From assembly GCA_910575165.1 (NCBI GenBank), contig CAJTDS010000002.1, forward strand, positions 1 through 64,000: a DNA stretch of 64,000 bases. The letters are read 5' to 3'. A program made the translations under genes and the position numbers. A model generated the notes under the pieces. The model had not been told where the DNA came from. It saw only the letters and a list, made by a program, of their open reading frames with translations, and ran no database searches. The DNA is from Eggerthellaceae bacterium (GTDB lineage Bacteria; Actinomycetota; Coriobacteriia; Coriobacteriales; Eggerthellaceae). Numbering within the stretch: the stretch's first letter is position 1; each line of letters begins with the position of its first letter. Below, in pieces: positions 26,101-33,685 of this stretch.

Positions 26101-26501
26101 ACAAGCTGCATCAGAACCTGCCGATGACCCCGATGGAGTTCAAGGAGCTCGAGCGGATTTTTACCGAGGAGCTGGGGGACTCCGGCGACTATTCCCGCGC
26201 ATACGGCGATACACCTTTCGGCCTTCTGGTTCGGCGGCTCATCAAGCTAGACCATGAGGCGGCTATGGCGGCTTTCGGCGATTTCCTCAACAGCCAGGAG
26301 TTGAATGAGCAACAGATGTCCTTCGTGCACAAGGTGGTCAGCTATATCGAGGAGAATGGGTACATGGAGCCCGTTGCTTTGGGGCAGGCGCCTTTCGATA
26401 GGCCGCAATCTTTCGTGAAGATGTTTACTCGCAGCCAGCAAGAAGCGCTGCTGGACATCATTAAGGAGATTCGGTCCAACGCCGAGCGCCCTGCGGCTTA
26501 G
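23097..26501 (+). CDS. hsdR: Type I restriction endonuclease subunit HsdR
   Basis: A 1134-residue motor and nuclease subunit. Residues about 10-130 resemble a DUF4145 domain. The PD-(D/E)xK nuclease follows (FVDYLFLGKDGKPLAVLEAK, about 246-266). The superfamily 2 translocase has Walker A MATGTGKTRVA (about 380), DEAH (about 480), GLTATP (about 503) and motif VI QMIGRGTR (about 715). The C-terminal part matches the EcoEI-type R-subunit domain. It starts within the rhuM stop (ATGA). With HsdM and HsdS it cuts unmodified DNA at a distance after translocation. It lies inside the segment bounded by the hsdS inverted repeats, so its orientation should flip when they recombine. Confidence 0.96.
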   Translation: MTNFSFLKEQDGYYDLFADACVDAERIYATSPALCAVGCRKALELAVKWVYAADDSISMPYRDNLSSLLHEQSFKVCVDERVWRQLLSLNKLGNRSVHTEERITSVDALIALRILFNFVDWIDYCYGPAYEDRAFDEGKIPPQGIPLTKDQIGAIKATGELVARKDEVIRALEAEVQAMREQLAASRQENEKTRSFNPDELSEYETRKRYIDWDLELAGWAVGDTVIGEREVHGMPGDAGDLTGTGFVDYLFLGKDGKPLAVLEAKKTSYAAEKGLEQARRYVDCLQREFGYRPLAFLSNGFETFLVNDEEGAYRQVSSVFSRDDMQRILNRRNSMLRPSAIPVNEQIAGGGTNRYYQIEAIKRVCANIEQGHRRSLLVMATGTGKTRVAAGLTDVLMRAGMVKNVLFLADRVALVSQATRAFQKYLPETSRCNLCKNKDERDARIVFSTYPTILNAIDTVRNEDGVRLYGPAHFDLVVVDEAHRSIFKKYKAIFDYFDAQIVGLTATPANEVDRNTYDFFEVERGVPTYVYDYDTATKEDHVLVPYLGIETHTSFLDEGITYDDLSDDQKEILEEDFEAVGEETPDYIAETQINSWVFNEQTVDVVLETLMEKGIRVNGGQDLGKTVIFAQNQRHARYIVERFGKLYPGYRGDYIKTILHSDDYSHTIIDDFELKPHPVITVSVDMMDTGIDVPEIVNLVFFKKVRSKIKFWQMIGRGTRLCEGLEVLDPLPPESGGGFHEDKKRFFIFDWCRNFEFFRENGNVVEGKLGSSLSETVFTRQAHLARTFQGSAFAGDEYQQWREQMVSTIHCQVTGLNDELVVVRLRRHAVEKFKQKEAYQFLSGQDEGQLKTELAPLVHNDEDDVDALRFDALMYGFMCSLCDGYRISSYVGRLNAIVAGLQQMVTIPQVKEKLPFIQRIADERFFDEISALALEEIRQELRGLIKFLVGGRRRKEVLTHLNDPVVLVQYGVDAGVSEDFTDYKLKVERYFKDYGNSTVVHKLHQNLPMTPMEFKELERIFTEELGDSGDYSRAYGDTPFGLLVRRLIKLDHEAAMAAFGDFLNSQELNEQQMSFVHKVVSYIEENGYMEPVALGQAPFDRPQSFVKMFTRSQQEALLDIIKEIRSNAERPAA

Positions 26502-26562
26502 CCTCCTTCGCGCGGTACCTTTTCCCAGCCGGTCGGATGAGCCGGGGGAAGGAGAAACGACG

Positions 26563-27534
26563 ATGGAGAACGAAATATGCCGAATCGAGCGGATGATGGC
26601 GTCAGCGCTCGATGGCGACCAGATGAAGATGCTGCACGGGGTGCTGATTGCATGCCTGTGCGGTGTGGGGCAGGAGCCCGGTGCGTCCCGGACTCCTGAG
26701 GAACACCTGGCGGCCTTCTTGGCGGCGAAGGAGCTCGAGGGTTGCTCGTTGCGGTCTACCCGCTACTACGCGAGCACCCTCGGACGGTTCATTTCCCAGA
26801 TAGACAAGCCAGTAAGCGAAATCGTGACTGACGACATCCGTGCCTACTTAGCTGAGTACGCTTTACGAAACGGCGCAGGTAAAGTGACCATCGACAACAT
26901 CAGACGCGTCATCTCGAGCTTTTTTTCGTGGCTGGAGTCGGAAGATTACATCTACAAGAGCCCGGCAAAACGCGTGAAAAAGATTCGCTCGATGCGCGTC
27001 GTGAAACCGGTGTATTCGGACGAAGCCCTGGAATCCCTTCGCGATGCTTGTGACGAGAGGCGAGATTTGGCGATGGTCGACCTGCTTACCTCAACAGGAA
27101 TGAGGGTGGGAGAGCTTGTGAGGCTGGACAGAATGGACATAGGCTTCGAGGCGCGGGAGTGCATCGTGAAAGGGAAGGGCGACAAGGAGCGAAAGGTCTA
27201 CTTCGATGCACGGGCCAAGATCCATCTGCTTGCCTACTTGGAGGAGCGCGACGATTTCAATCCTGCGCTTTTTGTGTCGCTGAACAGGCCTCATAGGCGT
27301 TTGGAAATAAGCGGTGTGGAGTCGCGCTTGCGTAAACTTGGGCAGCGAGCCAGGGTGAAGCAGGTGCATCCCCACAAGTTCCGCCGGACGCTTGCAACGA
27401 AGGCCATAGACAAGGGGATGCCCATCGAGCAAGTACAGGTTTTGCTGGGGCATAGCAAGATTGACACGACGCTTTGTTACGCCATGGTCGACCAGGACAA
27501 CGTGAAGCAGTCCCATCGCAAGTTCTTTAGCTAG
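26563..27534 (+). CDS. Tyrosine recombinase of the hsdS inversion system
   Basis: A 323-residue XerC/D-like integrase. The SAM-like core-binding domain (about residues 40-130) is followed by a catalytic domain with Arg in STGMRVGELVRL (about 187), Lys in KGKGDKERKV (about 216), the HxxR box HPHKFRR (about 273), His in LLGHSKIDTT (about 300) and the nucleophilic Tyr in TLCYAMV (about 308). All catalytic residues are present. Its place between an active hsdS and an inverted silent hsdS is the hallmark of recombinases that switch type I specificity (CreX/PsrA in streptococci). No phage genes accompany it. It starts at ATG 26563 after GGGGAAGGAG. Confidence 0.92.
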   Translation: MENEICRIERMMASALDGDQMKMLHGVLIACLCGVGQEPGASRTPEEHLAAFLAAKELEGCSLRSTRYYASTLGRFISQIDKPVSEIVTDDIRAYLAEYALRNGAGKVTIDNIRRVISSFFSWLESEDYIYKSPAKRVKKIRSMRVVKPVYSDEALESLRDACDERRDLAMVDLLTSTGMRVGELVRLDRMDIGFEARECIVKGKGDKERKVYFDARAKIHLLAYLEERDDFNPALFVSLNRPHRRLEISGVESRLRKLGQRARVKQVHPHKFRRTLATKAIDKGMPIEQVQVLLGHSKIDTTLCYAMVDQDNVKQSHRKFFS

Positions 27535-27649
27535 CCAAAGCGTCGGGCGGGGATGCTCGTTTGGTCTCTGCTGCGGTGATTGCAGATGGCGGGGTATACG
27601 ACTTGAGGGGCAGGCTTCACAGTCGCCGATTCCCGTTCCGGCGCAAATA

Positions 27650-27704
27650 ACAAATTGCGATTTATCGACCTGGGAGACGAAGGACGCAAATTCCTGCTGG
27701 AGGG
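27650..27704 (-). repeat. Inverted repeat IR3, silent side
   Basis: 55 bp, exact partner of 21866-21920; weaker homology continues to 27722. Confidence 0.93.
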
Positions 27705-28185
27705 AGAGGGGAGGGAGGGGTATCTGCACGTTGGCGATCCCTTCCTGGTTTATCGTGTACTGCCCTGCGGATGTTTTGAGCCCTTTGCAAATTTGCTCGC
27801 GCCCGAATGGGCTGTTAACAAATTGGGCAATGTATATCGGTTCAAAATATCCGGGAGCAATCGTCGCCCTAATGATGTGATCGTTGTGAAACACGGGCTC
27901 ACTGATGCCGAAGAATGCTGAGCATCTTCCAACATTGTCGGGGTTTCCGTTTACTCTTGCAAATAAAATATCTCCGTCGTTCAGGAGGAACTTCGCCTTT
28001 TCCCTATCCGTTAAAACCATTCGATTGACCGAAGAGTAGTCAATGAGGCCTTCTTGCAGCTCAACAAGCCTCAGGACAATAGAGCCTTCCGTATCGTTGT
28101 CCCGCCTAGTTATTCCGTTGTTGACATGCTTGCAATAATCTCCCAGGCAAACCACTGGATTGGGTTTTCCGGTTTCGATAAACAC

Positions 28186-28223
28186 CTCTACAAACCGGGA
28201 TTTGACCAGCTGGTCGAGGAGGG
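28186..28223 (-). repeat. Inverted repeat IR2, silent side
   Basis: 38 bp, exact partner of 21362-21399. Confidence 0.93.
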
Positions 28224-28714
28224 CAATTTGCTTTTCCGCCAAAGAAATCTGATGCTCGATAGACTTGAGCTTGGCAACCCTCCGCTCCTGTTCTGCAAGA
28301 GCTGGAAGGAAAATGGAAATTCGAGATAGAGCCTCGAATTTCAAATTACTTCGGACCGTTCCTGTCGACTGGAATGCAACTTGGCTCTGGCCAGGAACGC
28401 TTTTGAGAAAGCGCACGAGGTATGCCGGCAAAAGCTTTTCGGCATTAGTCGAAAATACTATATAAAGGGGGCTCACAACAACCTCGTCCGATTTATCCTG
28501 CAAGGCAACCGAACCGACGTTGATTCGGGAGGGATTGTACGCGATCATGCCCCGCTTTACGATTCTATACGTGTTTAGTTCTTTGCTGAACACTTCTTTA
28601 TTGAAATAGTCTGCAGAGGGAACGAAGCCTTGGGAATTTGTAACGCTATAAACCGTTTGACAAGAGGCCCCTTTGTTCCTCAAAGTCGAAGCTTCGATTA
28701 GCTCCCCAAGCTTC

Positions 28715-28741
28715 ACTCGCTTCCCGACAAATCGGCATTTG
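28715..28741 (-). repeat. Inverted repeat IR1, silent side
   Basis: 27 bp, partner of 20892-20918 with one mismatch. Confidence 0.9.
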
Positions 28742-28759
28742 CTGGAGGCGAGTGGCGGG

Positions 28760-28799
28760 AAAAGGCTGATGCGGCGAGTCTGATACCGCCGCATCAGCC
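28760..28799 (-). terminator. Terminator of the AAA ATPase gene
   Basis: On the minus strand a perfect 12-bp stem (ggctgatgcggc / gccgcatcagcc, 12-nt loop) runs into TTTT directly after the stop at 28802. It insulates the silent hsdS cassette. Confidence 0.85.
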
Positions 28800-28801
28800 T
28801 G

Positions 28802-30196
28802 CTATTCGCACAGCACCACGTTTGCTCTCTGCTGAGCAACATCTCGCAATGCGTCGCTGAATCCTGCGATACTGAAGAGCACGAAATACTCTCTGCGACC
28901 GAGCTTTCCCCACTTCACATGGGCGCTCTTTTCTTCTAGCTCGGTCAGAACGTCGACGCCCACGGGCGTACTCCGAAACTTGCATTCGCCGAACACGATA
29001 GCGTTGTCCGTCTCCGAAAGGCCCACAACGTCAATCTCCCGTTCGCTCGCATCCCACCAGCGACCGACCTTTTCCAGAAACACGGGAACGTCCCCTTGCG
29101 CCGATAGCTCCCAGAGACGATCACGGCATATGTCTTCGTAGACGTAGGCCACATGGCGGTCGATAAAGCTTTTCCTGATACGGTTGAGCACCATTTCCTC
29201 GTGACCTGATTCCAGGTAGCTCAAGCCCGGCTGTACGAACTGGAACCAGAACTGCAGGAAATTATCTTTAAGGCGGTAGAGGCTTTTCTTGCTGTTGTCA
29301 GGGTTCGATTCGGTTACGGGAATCTCGCGCTCCACCATATCCAGCGAAATCAGCGTCTTGAGATAGCGCGACAGGTGCGTTTGGGGAACCTCTAAACGCG
29401 ACGCGATAGCGCTGGCTTTCCGGTTGCCTGCTGCTATCGCTTTGATGATGGAGAAGTAGCTTCCAATTTCCGAAACCTCTTTTTGCAGCAGAAAGGTGGG
29501 CTCGTCAAAGAGGAAGCTGTCGGGGTTGAGAACGCTATGGCTAATCGCCTGGTAAACATCAGATTCGTCTTCGAAGAGCTCGATATACTTAGGCACTCCT
29601 CCCGTTACGCTGTAGAACTCTACGAGTTCGCGCCGATCTTTTCCTTCGAAAAAATCACCGTAGAAGCGAAAGGGAAGGGGGCGCATGCGAATTTGGGCTG
29701 TTCGTCTCCCGTAGAGCGGGCTTTCGTAGTCGAGCACCTGGGCGCTCATGAGCGTCACCAGCGAGCCGCAGAGGATGACCATGACGTTATGGCGGCTCAA
29801 TATGGTGTCCCAAATTCGCTGGAAGACCGAAGGAAATGCTTTGTTGGCTTTGCCGAGATACTGGAACTCGTCGAACACGATGACGAGGCGTTCCTCCGGG
29901 TTCGCGTCCTTCACAAGCAGCGAGAACAGGTCTTCCCAACGATTGAACGAAGCTTGGGAGATAAGGGGGTTTCCCAGGTGGTCCGCTACCATGTCGCGAA
30001 AGGCTGCACGGTTCTGATTCTCGGACTCTTCGGTGGCAAGATAGTAGATAGTCGGCTTATCTTTGCAGAACTCGTTGATAAGAGCGGTTTTGCCCACACG
30101 CCGGCGTCCGTAGATGACGACGAACGACGCCTCGCTGCGGCGGTATTCTTGCTCTAATGTGTCCATCTCCGACTGGCGATCGATAAAGCGATTCAT
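28802..30196 (-). CDS. AAA ATPase with DUF234-type C-terminus
   Basis: A 464-residue protein of the archaeal-type ATPase (PF01637-like) family. Walker A GRRRVGKTAL (about residues 30-39), Walker B LVIVFDEFQYL (about 105), a sensor region (ILCGSLVTLM, about 142), a winged-helix segment (ASAIASRLEVPQTHLSRYLK, about 262) and a C-terminal PD-(D/E)xK-like DUF234 domain (REIDVVGLSE...IVFGECKFR, about 395-415) are visible. The biochemical role of this family is not settled; the nuclease-like fold and the position beside a restriction system suggest mobile-DNA or defence functions. Its leader carries a hairpin that masks the ribosome site and an upstream 15-bp palindrome. Confidence 0.85.
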   Translation of the reverse strand: MNRFIDRQSEMDTLEQEYRRSEASFVVIYGRRRVGKTALINEFCKDKPTIYYLATEESENQNRAAFRDMVADHLGNPLISQASFNRWEDLFSLLVKDANPEERLVIVFDEFQYLGKANKAFPSVFQRIWDTILSRHNVMVILCGSLVTLMSAQVLDYESPLYGRRTAQIRMRPLPFRFYGDFFEGKDRRELVEFYSVTGGVPKYIELFEDESDVYQAISHSVLNPDSFLFDEPTFLLQKEVSEIGSYFSIIKAIAAGNRKASAIASRLEVPQTHLSRYLKTLISLDMVEREIPVTESNPDNSKKSLYRLKDNFLQFWFQFVQPGLSYLESGHEEMVLNRIRKSFIDRHVAYVYEDICRDRLWELSAQGDVPVFLEKVGRWWDASEREIDVVGLSETDNAIVFGECKFRSTPVGVDVLTELEEKSAHVKWGKLGRREYFVLFSIAGFSDALRDVAQQRANVVLCE

Positions 30197-30199
30197 ATG

Positions 30200-30305
30200 T
30201 GCTCCTAGCCTGTGCGGCTGACGCTAGGAGCATGCTAGCATGTTCGTCGATAAAATAAAAGATTATGCAGCAAAACATTATGTGTATTTGCATAATGTTT
30301 TGCTG
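30200..30305 (-). promoter_or_regulatory. SD-masking hairpin and 15-bp palindrome before the ATPase gene
   Basis: gctcctagc (30200-30208) pairs with gctaggagc (30222-30230); in the mRNA the stem contains the AGGAG site three bases before the ATG. Further upstream, cagcaaaacattatg (30268-30282) and its perfect inverse (30291-30305) flank an 8-bp spacer and enclose CATAAT -10-like boxes. The catgctagcatg palindrome also lies between. The rest of the 30197-30388 gap shows no gene. Confidence 0.6.
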
Positions 30306-30388
30306 GGGCTGGTTCGGCACGCTGTGCTGCCTCGTTATTGGGGGCAGTTGTGGTGGGTCGTTTGGACTCTCGTGCTGACGGGGGAGGG

Positions 30389-31615
30389 TTAGGCTTGCTC
30401 TCGCGCCTCAGCTAGCAGCAGGTCGACCATGCGGCCGTAGCTGCGGGTGCCGTCGGTTTGGTTGTTGGCTTGCAGGTAGGCGTTGTTGGCGGCGTTGGAC
30501 ATCTGCGCCACGGGGCCTTCGAACTGGGCCAGGAAGCGCGATCTCTCCTGGCGGTCGGCCTTCACGGCGTCGCTCAAGGTGGCGCTGATGGCCGCGGCCT
30601 TCTCGGGATCGACCTTGCGCAGGGCGCTTATGGCGTAGTCGTAGGCCAGGGAGTAGCCGCTGTAGCGCATGAGGGCATCGTCGGCGTTTGCGCAGGCCAG
30701 ATAGGCGATGAAGTTGGCCTCGTCCTCGCGCATGAAACCGGCCTGGTGGGCCAGCTCGTGGGCCATGGTGGCCGGCAGCGGGAAGAAGGGGCCGCTGGTG
30801 TTGATGTTGGATTCCACGGTGAAGGGGAAGTAGATGCCGGCGATGTCCGCGTAGCTCATGAGGGTGCTGGCAAGCACGGGCTTCGGCGGCGAGAAGAGCG
30901 GGCGGTCGAAGGCGGGGTAGCGGCTGGCCAGGGCGCTTACGGCCCCAACCGCGCCATCGGCATAGGCCGCGAACCCGCCGTGGGCGGCCGCGTACTCGTC
31001 CAAGGTGGCAACGCCTTCCGCGGCCATGGCTTCTTCCAGCTGGGATCGGGCCTGCGTCATGTCCGCGGCCAAGCCCTCGCACAGCTGCGTCAGCTCCTCG
31101 GTGGACGACTCGCGGATTTCCAGGCCCGACTGCTCGGCGAAGGTGTGGCGGTAGTAGTTCGCGCCGCATAGCATCACGAAGGCGAAGTACAGGACGCTTG
31201 CGATGCCCAGCAGCCCGGCTACCGCTTTCACCAGGGCATGGCCTTTCGCCCTCGGGCGGGCGCGCAGAATCGAGCGGACGGAAAGCGCCAGGTAAACCGT
31301 TACTCCCAGCATTACTGCCACCACGAACCACTCGGCCACGGAGAAGGGAAGCAGCGAGGGAAGGAACGCCACGGCGCTGGAGAGGGCCGGGTAGACGCCG
31401 CGGCTGAACACCGTTTCGGTCCAATCGGGGTTGTGCCGGGCGAACTCCGTCAGGGCGAATCCCGCCACCGCAAAGCCCAGCAAAAGCCAGCGCCAGGTGA
31501 GCAGCGCACGCCAACCCGAGCGGCTGGCCCCTTCGGGCTTCGGGTTCGTGCGGCGCGCTCCATCCGGTGCGGGGCCTGGCGTGGGCTTCTGCGATCTGTC
31601 TTTCTGCAACGTCAT
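30389..31615 (-). CDS. DUF3810-type membrane metallopeptidase-like protein
   Basis: About 408 residues. Three hydrophobic segments in the first half (about residues 35-55, 75-100, 125-150) precede a large outer domain with the zinc-protease-like motif TMAHELAHQAGFMREDEANF (about 278-297): HExxH plus a downstream Glu. This matches the DUF3810 family. The N-terminal 30 residues are basic and Pro-rich. The ATG at 31615 is preferred over a TTG 11 codons upstream; neither has a strong ribosome site. The substrate is unknown. Confidence 0.82.
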   Translation of the reverse strand: MTLQKDRSQKPTPGPAPDGARRTNPKPEGASRSGWRALLTWRWLLLGFAVAGFALTEFARHNPDWTETVFSRGVYPALSSAVAFLPSLLPFSVAEWFVVAVMLGVTVYLALSVRSILRARPRAKGHALVKAVAGLLGIASVLYFAFVMLCGANYYRHTFAEQSGLEIRESSTEELTQLCEGLAADMTQARSQLEEAMAAEGVATLDEYAAAHGGFAAYADGAVGAVSALASRYPAFDRPLFSPPKPVLASTLMSYADIAGIYFPFTVESNINTSGPFFPLPATMAHELAHQAGFMREDEANFIAYLACANADDALMRYSGYSLAYDYAISALRKVDPEKAAAISATLSDAVKADRQERSRFLAQFEGPVAQMSNAANNAYLQANNQTDGTRSYGRMVDLLLAEAREQA

Positions 31616-31825
31616 GCCCGCATTGTAGCTCGCCTGCTTGCGCAACAAAGCATCGCCCCTGTTCTTTCAGCCAAACTGCAGCCGTTCGGTTGGGTCGCCG
31701 CCGCTTCGCCTTGCAAGGTTTCAAAGCCGAAAGGTAAAGGTTACGGCATCGGTAGGTACGGGTTAGCACCCCGTAATCTTGGCGCCTTACACTGGGAACC
31801 AGTGGAAAAAAGGAGAGGTAAAGCC

Positions 31826-31852
31826 GTGCAAGCAAGGGGCGAAGCGGCATAG
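31826..31852 (+). CDS. Possible 8-codon leader peptide
   Basis: GTG CAA GCA AGG GGC GAA GCG GCA TAG (MQARGEAA) sits behind an excellent AAAAAGGAGAGG site, 18 bases before the next gene. A cactgg-gaa-ccagtg hairpin and a tacggg/cccgta hairpin lie just upstream. It may regulate the following gene by translation or be chance. The 31649-31825 gap otherwise holds no gene. Confidence 0.3.
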   Translation: MQARGEAA

Positions 31853-31870
31853 AGCGAATGGAGGCAGGCT

Positions 31871-32272
31871 ATGGTTACGAAGCGTACGAACCCGTCGAGG
31901 CAGCCCCACAAGCGAACCTACCATGTCTATCGCACCGAGAGCCTGGAGCCTTCGCCGGTGCTTCCCGTAATGTCTGCGCCTAATCGGTTGGTGCCGGTGC
32001 GCGTTCCCGGCTATGTGTCGATGGCGCCGGTGGATCTTTCCGAATCCGACCGCGAGTTCACGATGCCTATGCCGCTGCGCATCATGATGGTGGTGCTGGC
32101 TGCGGTGGTGTTCGCCTTCGCGGTGAACCTGACCTCGCTTGCCGGCGAGCCTTTGGAGGCGGCGGCGGACAACCCGGTGGTTGCCAAGCGCACGGCGGAG
32201 CAGGTGGAAGCCGGCTATACGTACGGCCCGGTCACACAGCTGTACTCCGTCGTCGATACGCTGGCAGCGTAG
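31871..32272 (+). CDS. Single-span membrane protein of unknown function
   Basis: A 133-residue protein. The first 70 residues are basic and Pro-rich without hydrophobic segments, then one membrane helix (IMMVVLAAVVFAFAVNLTSL, about residues 75-94) and a short outer tail. This is a type II-like topology with the N-terminus inside. I do not recognise the family. ATG 31871 follows GGAGG. It is divergent from the DUF3810 gene and is preceded by a structured leader with a possible uORF. Confidence 0.65.
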   Translation: MVTKRTNPSRQPHKRTYHVYRTESLEPSPVLPVMSAPNRLVPVRVPGYVSMAPVDLSESDREFTMPMPLRIMMVVLAAVVFAFAVNLTSLAGEPLEAAADNPVVAKRTAEQVEAGYTYGPVTQLYSVVDTLAA

Positions 32273-32361
32273 GGCGTGCGGACTGCAGCCCTGCGCGGGC
32301 GTAGCAGCGGTGGCGGGCGCATCGTTGGCGGCAAGCGGGCGGTGCGCCTGCGGTCGTCGCG

Positions 32362-33516
32362 TCAGTCCTGTGCGAGCACCATGAAAGACAGCAGTTCCGC
32401 CACCTGCCGGTCGGTGGCCTCGGGCATTCCCAGCACGTCCTTGATGCGGCTCAAACGGTAGCGCACGGTATTGGGGTGCTGGAACAGCGCCTCGGCCGTG
32501 GCGCGCACGTCTCCGCGGGCCTGCGCGAAGGCCTGGGCGGTGGCCAGCAGCAGCGTGCCGTGGGCGTCGTCGTACTCCTGCAGCAGGGCGGCCACCAGCG
32601 ACGCGGTGCGCGAGAACATGCGGTCGGTGCGGGCGGCGGCACGGAAGGCGTCATAACGCAGCGACGTGAAGCGGACCGTAGATTCCTGACGGGCACAGGC
32701 GGTTTGCAGCGCGGCAAGGGCCTGGCGGATGGCTAGGTCGCCCTCGCCGAGAGGCAGCTCCTGGGATAGGCCACAACACATGGGGCCGGCCTGCACCACG
32801 TACTTCGCCAAGTTCGCTTCGGAGATGGTGATGACCGATTGCGGCGGGCGCTTGAAGGCGACGAACCCCAAGATCATATCGTCGTAGATGCAGGCGAACG
32901 CACCGCCCACCTCTTCGAAGCGGGCTGCGTAGTCGTCGAGGGTTTGGCGGACGCTGCCCCAGAGGGCCCGCAGCAGCGCCAGGTCGCGCATAGGCGGACG
33001 AATGGCAAGGCATTGCAGCGTGGCGCCGTTGAGACCGGAGATCTGGTAGATGAGCGAACCCACCTGGCGCTCGTCGGAAGGGGCGAGCAGCTGGTCGATG
33101 AGCTGGCTGCGGCCCGAATCGGCGGCGTCCGAGTCGATGAGCGCCATGGCCGAGGCCAGGATGCGTTCCATGTAGCGTCCGTCGTAGAAGAAGACAGGCA
33201 CGCCGCGCCGCGTGCTGGCTTGTCGCACCGTATCGGGCAGGTCCTTGATGGCGTAGGGCTTGATGGCCAGGGCCGCCACGTCCCGCTCGATGAGCGCCAG
33301 CATGGCCTCTTCGGCCAGCTCCGGATGGATTTGGGCGAACCCAAGCGAGGTGAAGATGAACTCGCCGGGGACGAACATGTCATAGTCGTGGAAGAACGGC
33401 TCGCCTTCCAAGGTGCCGCAGTTGATGACGGGGCGGTCGAGGTAGCGCTCGCACGGGGCGGCTAGGCGCACGTTGTCGAAGACCGGCAGCTCTAGGACGT
33501 TGCGGACGGTGATCAT
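32362..33516 (-). CDS. PucR-family transcriptional regulator
   Basis: A 384-residue regulator. Residues 1-125 match the PucR N-terminal domain (TVRNVLELPVFDN, GEFIFTSLGF); the middle is a GGDEF-like/ligand region; the C-terminus carries the PucR helix-turn-helix (AEALFQHPNTVRYRLSRIKD, about 347-366). Such regulators control purine, amino-acid or other catabolic genes. The divergent small gene at 33686 is a possible target. The ATG at 33516 follows AAGGAGGAG. Confidence 0.9.
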   Translation of the reverse strand: MITVRNVLELPVFDNVRLAAPCERYLDRPVINCGTLEGEPFFHDYDMFVPGEFIFTSLGFAQIHPELAEEAMLALIERDVAALAIKPYAIKDLPDTVRQASTRRGVPVFFYDGRYMERILASAMALIDSDAADSGRSQLIDQLLAPSDERQVGSLIYQISGLNGATLQCLAIRPPMRDLALLRALWGSVRQTLDDYAARFEEVGGAFACIYDDMILGFVAFKRPPQSVITISEANLAKYVVQAGPMCCGLSQELPLGEGDLAIRQALAALQTACARQESTVRFTSLRYDAFRAAARTDRMFSRTASLVAALLQEYDDAHGTLLLATAQAFAQARGDVRATAEALFQHPNTVRYRLSRIKDVLGMPEATDRQVAELLSFMVLAQD

Positions 33517-33685
33517 GGCGGCTCCTCCTTAGCAGCTGGGATGCTGCGCTCGCCCCTATATGTTTGGACTATTATCCAGTATACAGCAGGTATATCTGTG
33601 CAATCGAACAACTCTTTAGGCATTCTGCGTCTCTATACTCGAACCACGCACACAAGACGAGCGCGAAGCCGAGAAGGAGACCATT

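Larger units (their letters stand above)
27650..28741 (-). pseudogene. Silent hsdS specificity cassette
   Basis: Read on the minus strand this is an open hsdS-like frame. It starts at IR1 (KCRFVGKRVKLGELIE), carries a different TRD1, the central IR2 block (LLDQLVKSRFVE), a different TRD2 (CLGDYCKHVNNGITRR), and ends in IR3 (LSLQQEFASFVSQVDKSQFV). It lacks its own start codon and ribosome site, and no stop occurs at the expected place: the frame continues about 185 codons antisense through the recombinase gene. A terminator just upstream shields it from the ATPase transcript. It is therefore a storage cassette, not an expressed gene. The TRDs are clearly different in sequence from the active pair. 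Confidence 0.92.

Noticed and set aside
26563-27534. Integrase as evidence of a prophage or integrative element
   Set aside because: No phage or conjugation genes and no clear attachment repeats nearby; its place between two hsdS copies fits an inversion recombinase.
27091-28842. A 583-codon minus-strand frame as an expressed hsdS
   Set aside because: The conserved part spans only IR1 to IR3; the frame start lies in the ATPase end and its tail is antisense to the recombinase. It is treated as a silent cassette.
31690-31810. c-di-GMP or cobalamin riboswitch
   Set aside because: A cggtaggtacggg word resembles part of a GEMM riboswitch, but the other conserved cores are missing; no B12-box is present.
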